Positions 8,593 to 18,649 of a stretch of 64,000 nucleotides of DNA are shown here, one piece after another. Source of the DNA: Bacteriovoracaceae bacterium (GTDB lineage Bacteria; Bdellovibrionota; Bacteriovoracia; Bacteriovoracales; Bacteriovoracaceae). The stretch is from NCBI GenBank assembly GCA_025210745.1, contig JAOARC010000032.1, forward strand, positions 1 through 64,000, written 5' to 3'. The translations under genes and the position numbers were made by a program. The notes beneath the pieces are model-generated. The model was not told where the DNA came from, did no database searches, and saw nothing but the letters and a program-made list of their open reading frames with translations. How positions within the stretch are numbered: position 1 is the first letter of the stretch; every line of letters begins with the position of its first letter.

Positions 8593-9784
8593 GACGTGCC
8601 ATCCTTCTTTTAATATTTTTATTAACAACAAAATAATCGATTAGTGGAGCTGCTCCATTCATAAATAAAATCGCTAACATCCACCCTTCTGGATATGCAG
8701 GATTAACAACTCTTACAATTGTTCCAATGACACCAATTAAAAAACCGTAAACCCATCTTCCACAATCTGTCATTGCAGCTGATACTGGGTCAGTTGCCAT
8801 AAATACAGTTGCAAAAGCAAATCCACCAAGAACCATATGCCAATAGAATGGAACATCAAAAAATGGATTCGTTGATCCACCTACAGCATTTAAAATTAGA
8901 GTTGTAAAAATTAAACCAAGAACAACTCCTAGCATAACTCTCCAAGAACCAATTCCAGTCATAATTAAATAACCAGCTCCTAATAAGCAAGCAAGTGCAG
9001 AAGTTTCTCCAATTGAACCAGGAATAAGTCCGATAAAAGCATCATTCCAAGACCATGCGATTGCATCCATTCCACCAACAGCAGCTTGTGCTAAAGCTGT
9101 AGCTCCAGTGATTCCATCAGCAGCAATCCAAACAGCATCCCCTGAAATTTGAGCTGGGTAAGCAAAGAATAAGAAAGCTCTTGCTGTTAGTGCTGGATTA
9201 AAAATATTTTTTCCAGTTCCACCAAAAATTTCTTTTCCGATTACAACACCAAAAGAAATACCAATAGCAACTTGCCATAGAGGAATTGTAGCAGGAAGAG
9301 TTAATGGAAAAAGAATACCTGTAACTAGGAAACCTTCATTAACTTCGTGCTTTCTTACGGTAGCAAAAACAACTTCCCAAAATCCCCCAGCAATTTGAGT
9401 AACTAAGAAAATTGGAAAGAACCACATAAAACCATGAAAGAAATTATGTAAAATATTCGTTTGATCAAATCCAAGACCAATCATTCTCATGATATCAGCT
9501 CTCCATCCCGATGCTTCTAATCCAGCAGCAGCTAATGCAGAGTTTGCTTGGTAACCAGTATTGTATAAGGCCATGATTATTACTGGAAATAGCGCCATGG
9601 CAACAGTGATCATCGTTCTCTTTAGATCTATTCCGTCTCTTAAGTGCGTATTACCTTTTGCAACAGAACCTGGAGTAAAAGCAAATGTATCAGCCATCTC
9701 ATATAGAGGATACATTTTTTCTAACTTCCCACCTTTTTCAAAGTGATGCTCAACTGAATCAAGGATGTTTCTTAATGGTTTCAT
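8585..9784 (-). CDS. nqrB: NqrB, FMN/riboflavin-binding membrane subunit of Na+-NQR
   Basis: Large membrane subunit of 399 residues that carries covalent FMN and forms the main sodium path. The FMN-threonine motif TGAT lies at residues 226-229 ([12 protein letters not shown]). Other recognisable segments are [20 protein letters not shown] at the start and [19 protein letters not shown] near the C-terminus. Full length; its stop overlaps the nqrC start by 8 bases, and it starts 2 bases after the nqrA stop. Confidence 0.97.
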   Translation of the reverse strand: MKPLRNILDSVEHHFEKGGKLEKMYPLYEMADTFAFTPGSVAKGNTHLRDGIDLKRTMITVAMALFPVIIMALYNTGYQANSALAAAGLEASGWRADIMRMIGLGFDQTNILHNFFHGFMWFFPIFLVTQIAGGFWEVVFATVRKHEVNEGFLVTGILFPLTLPATIPLWQVAIGISFGVVIGKEIFGGTGKNIFNPALTARAFLFFAYPAQISGDAVWIAADGITGATALAQAAVGGMDAIAWSWNDAFIGLIPGSIGETSALACLLGAGYLIMTGIGSWRVMLGVVLGLIFTTLILNAVGGSTNPFFDVPFYWHMVLGGFAFATVFMATDPVSAAMTDCGRWVYGFLIGVIGTIVRVVNPAYPEGWMLAILFMNGAAPLIDYFVVNKNIKRRMARHG

Positions 9785-9786
9785 TA

Positions 9787-11124
9787 TTATCCTTCCTTCT
9801 CTATAATAGTTAATTTTTCTCTTAATCTTGGACCAAAGTCATTCTTACAAGGGTCAACAAAAGTAAGTAACGATAGATCTTCTTCATCAAGCTCTAAAAT
9901 TCCAAGCTTAACTAGCATCTCATTATTAGTAGAATATAAAAGTCTAACTAAGTGAGTTGGTAAAATATCTAAAGGCATTACTTTTTCATATGATCCAATT
10001 GGAACAATTGATCTTAAGGATCCATTTTCATCTGTATCAAATGAAAACTTTCTTCCACCCATAAGTTTAGAAAGATAGATAGACTTAACTGAAAACCTAT
10101 TAAATCCAGGACTATGCCATCCTAAAAATTCTCTTTTTCTTCCTTCTTTTAATAAACTTACTTGGTGATGAAATCTTCCAAGATAAGCAAATGGCCCACT
10201 TGCATCTCTTCCACCAAAAACAGAACCTGATACAGCTCTCGTTTCATCGGTTGTATTTTTCTCATCAGCAACTAATTCATCAATACAAGCACCAACTCTT
10301 GTTTTAACAAGTCTTGGATTCTTTGCCGCAGGACCAGCAATAGAAATCACTCTTTGCGTAAAAAGAGATCCTGTTTGAATTAAGTGACCAATAGCAATTA
10401 CTTCTTGGTAGTTAATATACCAAGTAATATTATTTTCATTGACTGGAGCTAAAAAGTGAATATGTGTTCCCGAAAGACCTGCTGGGTGTGGTCCAGAAAA
10501 TTCTTCTTTAACAACACCTTCTGTTGTCGTTACAACTGAGTTGGGCTTAGTAGCAACAAAAGTTTTTGGAGCTAACATTGAAAGCGCTTTCATACCAACT
10601 GCAAATGCATCTTTTTGAGACTCAATAATTAAATCAGCATCAGCGGCAAGTGGATTAGTATCCATCGCATTGATAATTAAAGCTTGAGGCTTTGTTCCCG
10701 GAGCTGCCGCTTTAGAAAATGGTCTTTGTCTTAAAGATGGCCACATTCCAGACTCTTGCAGTAGAGCTGCAACATCATCAGCACTATAGCTAGAAACGTC
10801 TGATCCTTTGTGAGAGTTAAAAGTTACACTGTCATCTCCAGTAATCTTGATTACTACAGATTGGAATGCTCTTTTAGCACCTCTGTTAACTTCAAGTACT
10901 TCACCGCTTGCTGGAGCTGTATACTGCACACCTTCAGTTTTTTTGTCAGTAAAAAGTACTTGTCCTTTCTTTACCGTGTCACCCACCTTAACCATCATTG
11001 TTGGCTTCATACCAACAACGTCGTCACCAATTATGGCAACTTTAGTTACAGATGCGGCATCATAAATCTTTTGCTCAGGGGTACCTTCGATCGGAAGATC
11101 TAACCCTTTTTTAATCTTAATCAT
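9787..11124 (-). CDS. nqrA: NqrA, cytoplasmic subunit of Na+-NQR
   Basis: Peripheral subunit, first gene of nqrABCDEF. 445 residues beginning [14 protein letters not shown], with biotinyl/lipoyl-like segments ([33 protein letters not shown]) and SSBP/Rossmann-like parts typical of NqrA. Ribosome site AAAGGA lies ~9 bases upstream of the ATG. The 175 bases upstream must hold the operon promoter; the only distinct element I see is an inverted repeat at 11197-11215. Confidence 0.96.
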   Translation of the reverse strand: MIKIKKGLDLPIEGTPEQKIYDAASVTKVAIIGDDVVGMKPTMMVKVGDTVKKGQVLFTDKKTEGVQYTAPASGEVLEVNRGAKRAFQSVVIKITGDDSVTFNSHKGSDVSSYSADDVAALLQESGMWPSLRQRPFSKAAAPGTKPQALIINAMDTNPLAADADLIIESQKDAFAVGMKALSMLAPKTFVATKPNSVVTTTEGVVKEEFSGPHPAGLSGTHIHFLAPVNENNITWYINYQEVIAIGHLIQTGSLFTQRVISIAGPAAKNPRLVKTRVGACIDELVADEKNTTDETRAVSGSVFGGRDASGPFAYLGRFHHQVSLLKEGRKREFLGWHSPGFNRFSVKSIYLSKLMGGRKFSFDTDENGSLRSIVPIGSYEKVMPLDILPTHLVRLLYSTNNEMLVKLGILELDEEDLSLLTFVDPCKNDFGPRLREKLTIIEKEG

Positions 11125-11196
11125 ACGCGTCCACGTCCTTTAAAAGTTATTAAAAATAAACTTAAATATCTTAAAAAATTAATTTAGTAGTACTGG

Positions 11197-11215
11197 CCAA
11201 TTCTAGATTAATTGG
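11197..11215. repeat. inverted repeat upstream of nqrA
   Basis: CCAATT and AATTGG arms separated by seven bases, in the 175-bp region between dinG and nqrA, 73 bases upstream of nqrA. It may be an operator for the nqr operon. The arms are short and AT-rich, so chance is possible. Confidence 0.3.
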
Positions 11216-11299
11216 TGCGGTTATTCAATCATTATCGATACTTGCACAGCAAATATTTATCTGATTCAGATCAAAAAAAGAGCATTGGAATATGCGATA

Positions 11300-14161
11300 C
11301 TACCTCTGAGATAAAATAAAACTTGATGCTTTTTCACAAGCATCTTCTAAGCTCTCGATCTCAAGACTATATGGGCGCATAAGGTTTTTAAAACTATCAA
11401 TGGTTCTTCCTTTCCATCTTTTAATTCTGCAGTCCGTTATAATAATAGCACCCTTATCACTTTGCCTTCTTATTAGTCTTCCTAATTTTTGGTGTAAAGA
11501 TCTTGTTCTAGAAGCTAAAAAGTAATCATTAAACTCATTTCCAAATTGCCTTTCATAGAAATCTCGTCTTTTATCAATAACGTATTCTCTTCTAAGATCT
11601 GGAACCTTATCTACATAAACAAGTTCTAAACTATTTCCAGGAATATCAATTCCCTCACCTAAAGATTCCATACCAAGGAGGATCCCTCCATCAGACTTTT
11701 TAAAGTCCTCTACAACATTATTTCCCATTCCCTGAATAAAGACAGGTATTTTTCCCTCAAAATTCTTTAAAAGAATTTCTGATGCTTTTTCAAACCTTAC
11801 CCTTGAAGAAAAAAGTAAAAGAGTTCTTCCACCTATCTTTTCAATAGTTGGTACAAGCTGCTCTAAAACACTTGGAACAAAGTCTGTATCATACATTGGT
11901 TTTGTATCTGTACATAAGAAGACTCTTGCATTTTTTTCGTAGTCATAATTATTATCTAAAAACAAACCTGTCTTAAACCTTCTATCGCTTTCAAGATAAT
12001 TATACCCAGTCATCCACTCTACAGCCGGCATACCAACTGTTCCATCGTGGTTAGCTAAAGTTGCCGATGTAAATACAACTGACTGGGATGGCTTTAAAAC
12101 ATCCTCATAGATCATTTGACCAACATTTATTGGGGCTGATTCAAGTGTGTACCCAAGATCATAATGATAATTAATTGTATTAGCGATAAGTTCATCTTCT
12201 TTTAAAAGAGCTGCAAAAGTAACCTGAATATCTTCAACTGTACTCATAACAGATTCAAAAGCTGTAAAAGCAATAGCTGTATTATCATCTTCAATTTTTT
12301 TATCCTGCCATCTTACAAGATATGGATAAAGAAGATCATTTAAGCTTTTAAATATATGAGCAAGGCTGGAAATATGATTATAAATAGCCGCTTCAAGATT
12401 ACTTTTGGCCTTATTTTGTCCAAGTAGTTTTATTTCATTCCAATAAATATCAGTAAAGTATGGAAGTTTTTTTGCACTCTTTTCTATATTGTCTCCAAGC
12501 ATTGGAACATGATCACTGATCATATCTGAATAAGAGTTCATTTCTTTTTTGATATAACCAACTGTATCTTCATTAGCATCTTCTTGGCCTAATAAATAAT
12601 ATAGCGGACCTATCATTGAGTTTAAATTTTTCGAAAAATTTTCTAGATCTCTTTGCTTTACTGAAAAAGTAAAGGCACTTGTGGCTTCTGATTCCATCTT
12701 ATGGGCCTCATCAATAACGATAAAGGGCGGCTTTTCAATAGATCGTGGAAAATTTAATAAAAGAGCATGGTTTCCAACAATAAGGTGAGATTCTTTTGCT
12801 TTTTGAATTCCTTGAAAATACGTACACGCATTTTTAAACGGACACTTATGCCCAGTACATGCCCTATAATCAACAGCTATAGACTCTTCTATTTCAGAAA
12901 AACTTTTGTATTTTCTTTTAAAAACATAAGGAAAGCCATCTCTGGTAACAATATTGTTATAATCACTAACTCTTTCGTTATAGAACATAACAGTTTCAAG
13001 ATATGCATGAGTGAATTTTTCTTCAAAAGGACGTGCCATAAGTAGCATATCATCCTTCTTCTCATTTCTATACATAAGCTCACATAAATGGTTTTTTGAT
13101 CCTACCAATCTTGTAACCTTAAGCTCATCCTTATCTAAACCTAAAATATTATATAAAGCAGGTATATCTTTTTGCACAGCTTGGTTTTGTAGAGTTTTAG
13201 TTCCAGTAGAAACTAAAACTTGGGTTTGCATTTGTTTTGCTAAAAGAGCACTTGGAAGAAGATAACCTAGGGATTTTCCTGTTCCAGTAGGCGCTTGAAT
13301 AATAGAGTGGATTCCATTTTTAAATGCTTGTCCAACTCTTAAAGATAAGCTCTCTTGAGCGGCTCTAAAAGTGTAACCTTCAAATAAAGAGCTCATTCTA
13401 TCTTCATTTCTAAGTATATTTTGAATATTTTTTCCAGAAAATTCCATCTGAACTTTATCTGTCTTATATTCAAAGTCAGATTTATAAGTTTTTTCAATAT
13501 ACTTTTCAACATAGTAGTTTAAATCAAAATCTATTCCATCAGCGATCTCTAGAAGCTGCTCATCACTTAAAAATAAGAATTTTTTATACCACAATTCATT
13601 TTCTTCGAACTCAGACATGACCTGAGTTAAATGAACATAAAACTCACCATCTTTTTTTGCGAGCATTGTAGCAACCAACACAACCTGTAATAATGCCACA
13701 GAATCAGCAAGTCCCCTATGCTCTTCTTTTTCAGCAATTTCAAAGTCCACCATAAAGCTTTCAAGCTTTAAAGAAGATCTTTTTGGAAACAATAAAGCCA
13801 AATAGTTCATACTATCATGATATGTTTCTCTAAAATCATCTTGAGTTTCTAGTTCATCAAAATATTTTTTTAAAAACTGTTTTTCAAAATCGCTATTATG
13901 TGCCAAAAGAGCATGTCCATCTAGCTCAAACATATCAAGCTTAACTTTATCCCAAGTTGGAGCTTTACGCACTTGCTCGTCTTTAATTCCTGTTAACTTT
14001 TGAATGAATTCTGATAATTTAACTTGTGACCTAACAAGACTTGAATACTTTTGTACAACTTTTGTCCCTTCAAATTGAACATAACCAATATCGATGATCT
14101 CATCATATGTAGGGTCTATACCTGTCGTTTCAATATCAATTAGGGCCCAATTACCAAGCAT
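11300..14161 (-). CDS. dinG: DinG-family helicase with N-terminal DnaQ-like exonuclease domain
   Basis: ATP-dependent superfamily 2 helicase of the XPD/DinG type fused to a 3'-5' exonuclease. Residues ~6-160 are DEDD-type exonuclease (ALIDIETTGIDP, LLAHNSDFEKQF, HRGLADSVALL). The helicase has Walker A QAPTGTGKSLGYLLP, Fe-S cysteines in CTGHKCPFKNACTYFQ with a further cysteine in KNHLCELMY, the DEAH box IVIDEAHKME and a C-terminal QKLGRLIRRQSDKG. The frame extends to a TTG at 14179, but ATG 14161 has a ribosome site AAAAGG nine bases upstream and is preferred. The fused architecture is best known from Firmicutes; E. coli DinG lacks the nuclease. Confidence 0.92.
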   Translation of the reverse strand: MLGNWALIDIETTGIDPTYDEIIDIGYVQFEGTKVVQKYSSLVRSQVKLSEFIQKLTGIKDEQVRKAPTWDKVKLDMFELDGHALLAHNSDFEKQFLKKYFDELETQDDFRETYHDSMNYLALLFPKRSSLKLESFMVDFEIAEKEEHRGLADSVALLQVVLVATMLAKKDGEFYVHLTQVMSEFEENELWYKKFLFLSDEQLLEIADGIDFDLNYYVEKYIEKTYKSDFEYKTDKVQMEFSGKNIQNILRNEDRMSSLFEGYTFRAAQESLSLRVGQAFKNGIHSIIQAPTGTGKSLGYLLPSALLAKQMQTQVLVSTGTKTLQNQAVQKDIPALYNILGLDKDELKVTRLVGSKNHLCELMYRNEKKDDMLLMARPFEEKFTHAYLETVMFYNERVSDYNNIVTRDGFPYVFKRKYKSFSEIEESIAVDYRACTGHKCPFKNACTYFQGIQKAKESHLIVGNHALLLNFPRSIEKPPFIVIDEAHKMESEATSAFTFSVKQRDLENFSKNLNSMIGPLYYLLGQEDANEDTVGYIKKEMNSYSDMISDHVPMLGDNIEKSAKKLPYFTDIYWNEIKLLGQNKAKSNLEAAIYNHISSLAHIFKSLNDLLYPYLVRWQDKKIEDDNTAIAFTAFESVMSTVEDIQVTFAALLKEDELIANTINYHYDLGYTLESAPINVGQMIYEDVLKPSQSVVFTSATLANHDGTVGMPAVEWMTGYNYLESDRRFKTGLFLDNNYDYEKNARVFLCTDTKPMYDTDFVPSVLEQLVPTIEKIGGRTLLLFSSRVRFEKASEILLKNFEGKIPVFIQGMGNNVVEDFKKSDGGILLGMESLGEGIDIPGNSLELVYVDKVPDLRREYVIDKRRDFYERQFGNEFNDYFLASRTRSLHQKLGRLIRRQSDKGAIIITDCRIKRWKGRTIDSFKNLMRPYSLEIESLEDACEKASSFILSQR

Positions 14162-14202
14162 TAAATCTAACCTTTTCAAATATTTATAATTTTGTTATTT
14201 AT

Positions 14203-14586
14203 ATGCTCATGTCGACATTATTTTTTCAAATTCAATCAACTCTTATCGTATTACTCATGTTCTATGGGGTTTATCATAGAACAAACAGATATAAGCACGT
14301 AAAAACTATGAAAACTTGTATCATTTGGGATCTCATTTTAATAGTCCAAATTGAATTAACAAGAGGTGCTATAGCTCAAGCAAGCAATCCAATTGAAAAC
14401 AATACAATTCTTAACATTCATATAGCACTAGCTCTTAGCACAGTGCTCCTATACTTTATGATGTTCTACACGGGAAAAAAAGTTATTGCTGGTCACGCTA
14501 AATATAGAAAAAAACATAAAGTTCTTGGTCTAACAACATTGACTCTAAGACTGAGTACTTTTATAACTAGTTTTTTAGTTCTTTAA
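14203..14586 (+). CDS. DUF420-like small membrane protein
   Basis: 127 residues with about four membrane helices and conserved-looking histidines (GVYHRTNRYKHVK, NIHIALALS, HAKYRKKHKVLG). This pattern resembles DUF420-type membrane proteins, sometimes found near heme/cytochrome oxidase genes, but the match is from memory of general features only. A second ATG at 14209 is an alternative start; neither has a clear ribosome site. It is 14 bases upstream of bolA and may share its transcript. Confidence 0.5.
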   Translation: MLMSTLFFQIQSTLIVLLMFYGVYHRTNRYKHVKTMKTCIIWDLILIVQIELTRGAIAQASNPIENNTILNIHIALALSTVLLYFMMFYTGKKVIAGHAKYRKKHKVLGLTTLTLRLSTFITSFLVL

Positions 14587-14600
14587 TACTGTGAGGCTTT

Positions 14601-14864
14601 ATGAATCCTTTAGAATATGTAGAAAATTTAATTAAACAAAATGTATCCGATGCCGTTGTAAAAGTCACTGATATGACTGGAACTTTAGACCATTTAGAAA
14701 TAATGGTTGCAAGTGATGTTTTTAAAGGCAAAATGCTTATTGATCAACATCAAGTGATTATGGATATATTAAAAGAAGACCTTAAAGAAAAGATTCATGC
14801 TGTAAAATTAAAAACAATGACAATTGAAAAATACAATAAAAAATTCGGAGATAATAATGAGTGA
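14601..14864 (+). CDS. bolA: BolA-family protein
   Basis: 87 residues with the BolA fold: LDHLEIMVASDVFKGKMLIDQHQVIMDILKEDL, then IHAVKLKTMTIEKY, the typical helix-turn with conserved HQ(V)I and final strand. BolA proteins bind monothiol glutaredoxins through a shared [2Fe-2S] cluster for iron sensing or cluster trafficking. The next gene is exactly such a glutaredoxin, and its ATG overlaps the bolA stop (ATGAGTGA). Confidence 0.92.
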   Translation: MNPLEYVENLIKQNVSDAVVKVTDMTGTLDHLEIMVASDVFKGKMLIDQHQVIMDILKEDLKEKIHAVKLKTMTIEKYNKKFGDNNE

Positions 14865-15240
14865 TAACAACCCATTTAATATTATTAATAAAGACATCTC
14901 TTCTGTAAGAGAAATTGACCCTGTAAAAGTTGAAGGGGCACTTAAAGATAGAATTGAAACTATTATTGGTTCAAGCGACCTTGTTCTTTTTATGAAAGGA
15001 AATAGCGATTTTCCTCAATGTGGATTCTCTGCAAATACAGTTGGAATACTAAAGCATATCGGCGCTTCTTTTAACACTTTTGATATTTTACAAGATATGG
15101 ATATCAGACAAGGTCTTAAAGAATATTCTAACTGGCCAACTTTCCCTCAACTTTACTTTAAAGGAAAACTAGTTGGTGGAAATGATATCATTACAGAGAT
15201 GTTTGAAGACGGTGAACTTCAGGAGTTAATTAAGGGCTAG
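14857..15240 (+). CDS. grxD: monothiol glutaredoxin (Grx4 type, CGFS)
   Basis: 127 residues with the monothiol active site FPQCGFSANT and KGNSDFPQ. It also has the glutathione/cluster-binding segments NWPTFPQLYFKGKLVGGNDI and MFEDGELQELI. It likely carries or transfers [2Fe-2S] clusters with BolA. The frame is open further upstream, but ATG 14857 is preceded by GGAGATAATA and gives a normal N-terminus. About 20 extra residues before the core domain are not part of the usual fold. Confidence 0.93.
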   Translation: MSDNNPFNIINKDISSVREIDPVKVEGALKDRIETIIGSSDLVLFMKGNSDFPQCGFSANTVGILKHIGASFNTFDILQDMDIRQGLKEYSNWPTFPQLYFKGKLVGGNDIITEMFEDGELQELIKG

Positions 15241-16439
15241 TGAAAAGATCGTCAGGTCCTATTGGTTGGATCAATTTTTCAAATAAAACTGAACATATTT
15301 ATGTATGGGGGGCTGGTGTAACAGGTCTTCTCTTTGGTTATTATTTAAAAAAAAACGGCTTTAATTTTACTATTTTAGAAAAGAAAAATAGAGCTGGAGG
15401 ATTAATCGAAACAAAAGATACAGCTTTTGGACCCGCTGAAACTGCAGCTAATGCAATTTTTGCTGATGAAAACTTTCTAATACTTTTAAAAGAACTAAAA
15501 TTAGATTATATAAAAGCTAAAAGCTCTTTAAAAAAGAAAATATTTAGAAATAACAAATTTACAACATTTCCCCTATCCTTTTTTGAAATAATTAAGATTT
15601 TTTTTCGTTTATTTAGAAAAATTAATTATCACTCTAACATGAGTGTCTACGATTTTTTTTTCCCACTTGTAGGAAAAAGAGTTTGTCTTGAAGTTCTTGC
15701 AAGTGCACTCAATGGTATATATTCAGCTCCTATAAAAGAACTCCATTTCGAAAGTATCTTTGGTATTTCACCCAAATCAAAAACATACTTCGGCTTTCTA
15801 AGAGAGTACAAAAAATTCAAAAAAACCAATATAAAACCTTACAGCATATCTTTTTCAAAGGGGATGCAAGCCTTTATCAGTCGACTAGAAAACGAACTAA
15901 AAGAACATATTATTTTAGATCATGACAAGAGCTTTAATCAATTTGAAAGGAACATCATTTGTACAAGTGCTAAAGATGCTGCATCTATAATAAATGATAA
16001 TAATATCAGCAACCTTTTAGAAAAAATTGAATACTCATCCTTGAATACAACAACTGTTTTTTCTAAAAATAGAATACATGACCTACAAGAAAGCTTTGGG
16101 GTACTTTTTCCTTACAACGAAGATTCCTCCTTAGGTATTCTTCACAACAGCGCAATTTTTAATAATAGAGTAAAAGATAGCACCTACTCTAGCTATACAT
16201 TTATTTCAAAAAATGACAAAAACCTAGACCCTTATAAATACCTTCAGAGTGAAATTGAAAGCTTCCCAACCTCTTGGAAAAAAGCGCTACCTATTTATAA
16301 TCTAGAAAGAATTAAAACTATTTCAAAAATCAGGGCAACATTTTACACTAATCAATCACAACTTATGTTGCATGGTAACTATGTTCATGGGATCTCTCTA
16401 AGACAGATACATAACAATATCTTAGAGGTTTTTAAGTAA
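15240..16439 (+). CDS. FAD-dependent oxidoreductase, protoporphyrinogen-oxidase-like (HemY type)
   Basis: 399 residues. The GxGxxG dinucleotide site IYVWGAGVTGLLFGYYL lies near residue 20, followed by LEKKNRAGGLIETKD, the second FAD signature. Middle segments (SALNGIYSAPIKELHFESIF, SKGMQAFISRLENEL) and the C-terminal GNYVHGISLRQI fit the HemY/amine-oxidase family. It is shorter than typical HemY (about 450-470). The GTG start overlaps the grxD stop (taGTG). Linkage with BolA/Grx suggests heme or iron metabolism, but the substrate is not proven. The 3' end overlaps holA (opposite strand) by 18 bases. Confidence 0.75.
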   Translation: MKRSSGPIGWINFSNKTEHIYVWGAGVTGLLFGYYLKKNGFNFTILEKKNRAGGLIETKDTAFGPAETAANAIFADENFLILLKELKLDYIKAKSSLKKKIFRNNKFTTFPLSFFEIIKIFFRLFRKINYHSNMSVYDFFFPLVGKRVCLEVLASALNGIYSAPIKELHFESIFGISPKSKTYFGFLREYKKFKKTNIKPYSISFSKGMQAFISRLENELKEHIILDHDKSFNQFERNIICTSAKDAASIINDNNISNLLEKIEYSSLNTTTVFSKNRIHDLQESFGVLFPYNEDSSLGILHNSAIFNNRVKDSTYSSYTFISKNDKNLDPYKYLQSEIESFPTSWKKALPIYNLERIKTISKIRATFYTNQSQLMLHGNYVHGISLRQIHNNILEVFK

Positions 16440-17369
16440 AGATTTATTTAAATCATGAAATAGTAAAGGATCTTTTAACTTCGCCCTAAATTCAAAATCT
16501 CTTAAAATTTTAAACATTATATCGAGCTCATTTGACTTCCAAATCTTGGATTGATCTAAAATTTGCTTATCATACTTAGTTAGTTTATTTTTTTTATATA
16601 AAAAGTCTGGTGAAGATATTTTTAATAAATGAGTCTGAAGAAAATAAAAAAGAGATCTTAAATCATCATAAGATGCATTTGCCCCTAATATCTTTCGATA
16701 GAACTCTTTAGACTTTTTCAATCCCATTAATCTTGCAACCTCAAAGTTATCAACTCTCTTTTTCTCAATTACATTGTCTAATTGATTAACCTCTATCACA
16801 CTTGCCGGATATAAAACCTCTAATTTAGATATTAAGTTTAAAAAATCAATATAAGTATGTTCAACGGACTCTATAATCTTCATTCTTGCTTCGTAACTAA
16901 ATGAAATAGAAAAGTCTCCAACAATAAAATCCAATAATTGCTCAGACTCCCAAAATGCAGGGGCTATAATTTGTAAGGTATTAATATGTTTTTTATTTAC
17001 AAGAGACTTAAAGTTTTTATCGACTTTATTATAAAGACAAACAATCGTTCGATTTGATATATCTAATTGCTCATCAAATAAAATTTCTCCAACATCCTTT
17101 CTAATATTTTCCATATTTGTAATAATAAAAGACTCATCAGAGCCAAAAAGACTAAGAGATTTTAAATTATTATCAATCCACTCACTGGTAATGTCTTTTG
17201 CATCGACATGACGATACTGTCTCGACTCCAACTCTTTTTTTATAGATATTAAAATTTTATTTTTAAGCAAAGGATCATATAGGCCAACACACAGTATGCC
17301 AAAATGACTAAAAACTGATGTTCCTGAAGATGAAGAATAAAAATCCCAAACTTTCCACTTAGAATGCAT
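16422..17369 (-). CDS. holA: DNA polymerase III subunit delta (HolA-like)
   Basis: Clamp-loader delta subunit, 315 residues, somewhat short and divergent. ESRQYRHVDAKDI, SLSLFGSDESFIITNMENI and FFYLQTHLLKI correspond to the usual 'F...R.vvv.n.' region and the C-terminal helical collar domain. The assignment gains weight from synteny: it follows lptE with an 11-base overlap, as lptE-holA do in many Gram-negatives. The first ~25 residues (MHSKWKVWDFYSSSSG) are unusual, so the start is less sure. Confidence 0.75.
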   Translation of the reverse strand: MHSKWKVWDFYSSSSGTSVFSHFGILCVGLYDPLLKNKILISIKKELESRQYRHVDAKDITSEWIDNNLKSLSLFGSDESFIITNMENIRKDVGEILFDEQLDISNRTIVCLYNKVDKNFKSLVNKKHINTLQIIAPAFWESEQLLDFIVGDFSISFSYEARMKIIESVEHTYIDFLNLISKLEVLYPASVIEVNQLDNVIEKKRVDNFEVARLMGLKKSKEFYRKILGANASYDDLRSLFYFLQTHLLKISSPDFLYKKNKLTKYDKQILDQSKIWKSNELDIMFKILRDFEFRAKLKDPLLFHDLNKSLLKNL

Positions 17370-17991
17370 ACAGAATCATCTCTTTAAAGCTCGCTGCAAC
17401 CTGCTCAGACATTGAGAGTAATGTTTTTTTCTTAGCTCCTTCGTTTTGAACATGGGCCAAGCTTATAGAATTTCCTGTTAAAATTTCCCTTGTAAAACTT
17501 TGAGCAGCCGGAATATTTTGTGTAAATATGACTCTTTTATCAACAATTGTTCCACTAGACTTTAAAAGATCTAAATCATATTTTTTCATATTACGAATCA
17601 ACATCACCTTAACAGAAAAGCTTATTTTTGTTCTAGTAGGTATATAAAAATCTTTTCTTGAATCACCGAGTTCATTTTCTAATACAGACTTTGCCGCGAT
17701 TTCACCTTCAGTAGTGTAAGTTCTTCTTCTTTCATCATTTGAAGCTATAACCCCAACAATTGTTGCATCTGCTTGTTTATAATTATTTGTCATCAAAAGC
17801 CCCGAAAAATCAGATAAAGATCGATAAAAGTCTTTTGTTAAAGCTCCAGAAATATTATTAATACTTGAATGATTATAAAAAGGAACTATGGCTATTTTCT
17901 TTATTCCATATTTAGCAAAGGGGTTTTTAGAACGCTGTGCTCTATACCCCTGACAAGACATTATTAAGATTAATAGGAAAAAATATTTCAT
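17359..17991 (-). CDS. lptE: LptE-like LPS-assembly lipoprotein
   Basis: 210 residues. The lipobox LILIMSCQG directs it to the outer membrane, where LptE plugs the LptD barrel during lipopolysaccharide export. Family-like segments are IKKIAIVPFYNHSSINNISGALTKDFYRSLSDF and ATIVGVIASNDERRRTYTTEGE (residues ~30-105), the ordinary strand-helix-strand of LptE. It overlaps holA, the classic neighbour. Divergent from the dciA-like gene. Confidence 0.82.
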   Translation of the reverse strand: MKYFFLLILIMSCQGYRAQRSKNPFAKYGIKKIAIVPFYNHSSINNISGALTKDFYRSLSDFSGLLMTNNYKQADATIVGVIASNDERRRTYTTEGEIAAKSVLENELGDSRKDFYIPTRTKISFSVKVMLIRNMKKYDLDLLKSSGTIVDKRVIFTQNIPAAQSFTREILTGNSISLAHVQNEGAKKKTLLSMSEQVAASFKEMILYAF

Positions 17992-18100
17992 CTTTATTAG
18001 CTATCTAAATATCTAGAATCAGACAAGATATTTTTCTTTTCAATTTATTATGCGCAACGCAAAAGGACAATATCCTATCCTATTGCTAGAAGTATTATAT

Positions 18101-18649
18101 ATGAAGCCTAAAAAGTTAAATGAAATTTTATCTCAAAAAACTGTTTATAAAGAATCTGCTTATGAGAATGAAAGAAATAAACACACTAGAAGACAAAATA
18201 AGGGCATCTTTTCTAGACATAATGGCATTTTTGATTTTCTCTACATTATTAAAAACTGGGAATCAATAGTTGGTAAAATGCTTGCCGAAAATACTATTCC
18301 TCTAAAAATACAACAATCTTCGCTTATAGTTCTTACAAAACATTCTATCTTTTCCCAAGAACTTGGCCTTATGGCCCCTCAAATCCTCAACAAGATAGAA
18401 ACACAATACCCAAAATTTAAAGGACAAGTAAAAAAGATTCGTTTCATACATGGAAAGTTTTCTTCGAATGAATTTAACGAAATGAAATCCAATACTCACC
18501 GAAAAGCTCCATCTTCAATAAAAGAAGTTCATCCATTTGATCCTAAATATAAAGCAAAAATGGTCAAAATAAATAAGATGTTTCATGATATTGAGGATGA
18601 TCAGATAAAACAAATGCTTATTAGTGCTGCTATTAATATATTAGATTAA
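18101..18649 (+). CDS. DciA-like DUF721 protein
   Basis: 182 residues with the DUF721 core near residues 55-110: NWESIVGKMLAENTIPLKIQ, SLIVLTKHSIFSQELGLMAPQIL, a pattern typical of DciA, the replicative helicase operator of bacteria lacking DnaC. The N-terminal ~50 residues are basic and probably disordered. The frame is open to an ATG at 18050, but ATG 18101 (MKPKKLNEIL, AGAAG upstream) gives a normal start. Its 3' end overlaps the opposite gene by 9 bases. Confidence 0.72.
   Translation: MKPKKLNEILSQKTVYKESAYENERNKHTRRQNKGIFSRHNGIFDFLYIIKNWESIVGKMLAENTIPLKIQQSSLIVLTKHSIFSQELGLMAPQILNKIETQYPKFKGQVKKIRFIHGKFSSNEFNEMKSNTHRKAPSSIKEVHPFDPKYKAKMVKINKMFHDIEDDQIKQMLISAAINILD

Noticed and set aside
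10810..11103. Two plus-strand frames inside nqrA
   Set aside because: Antisense shadows of a conserved gene.
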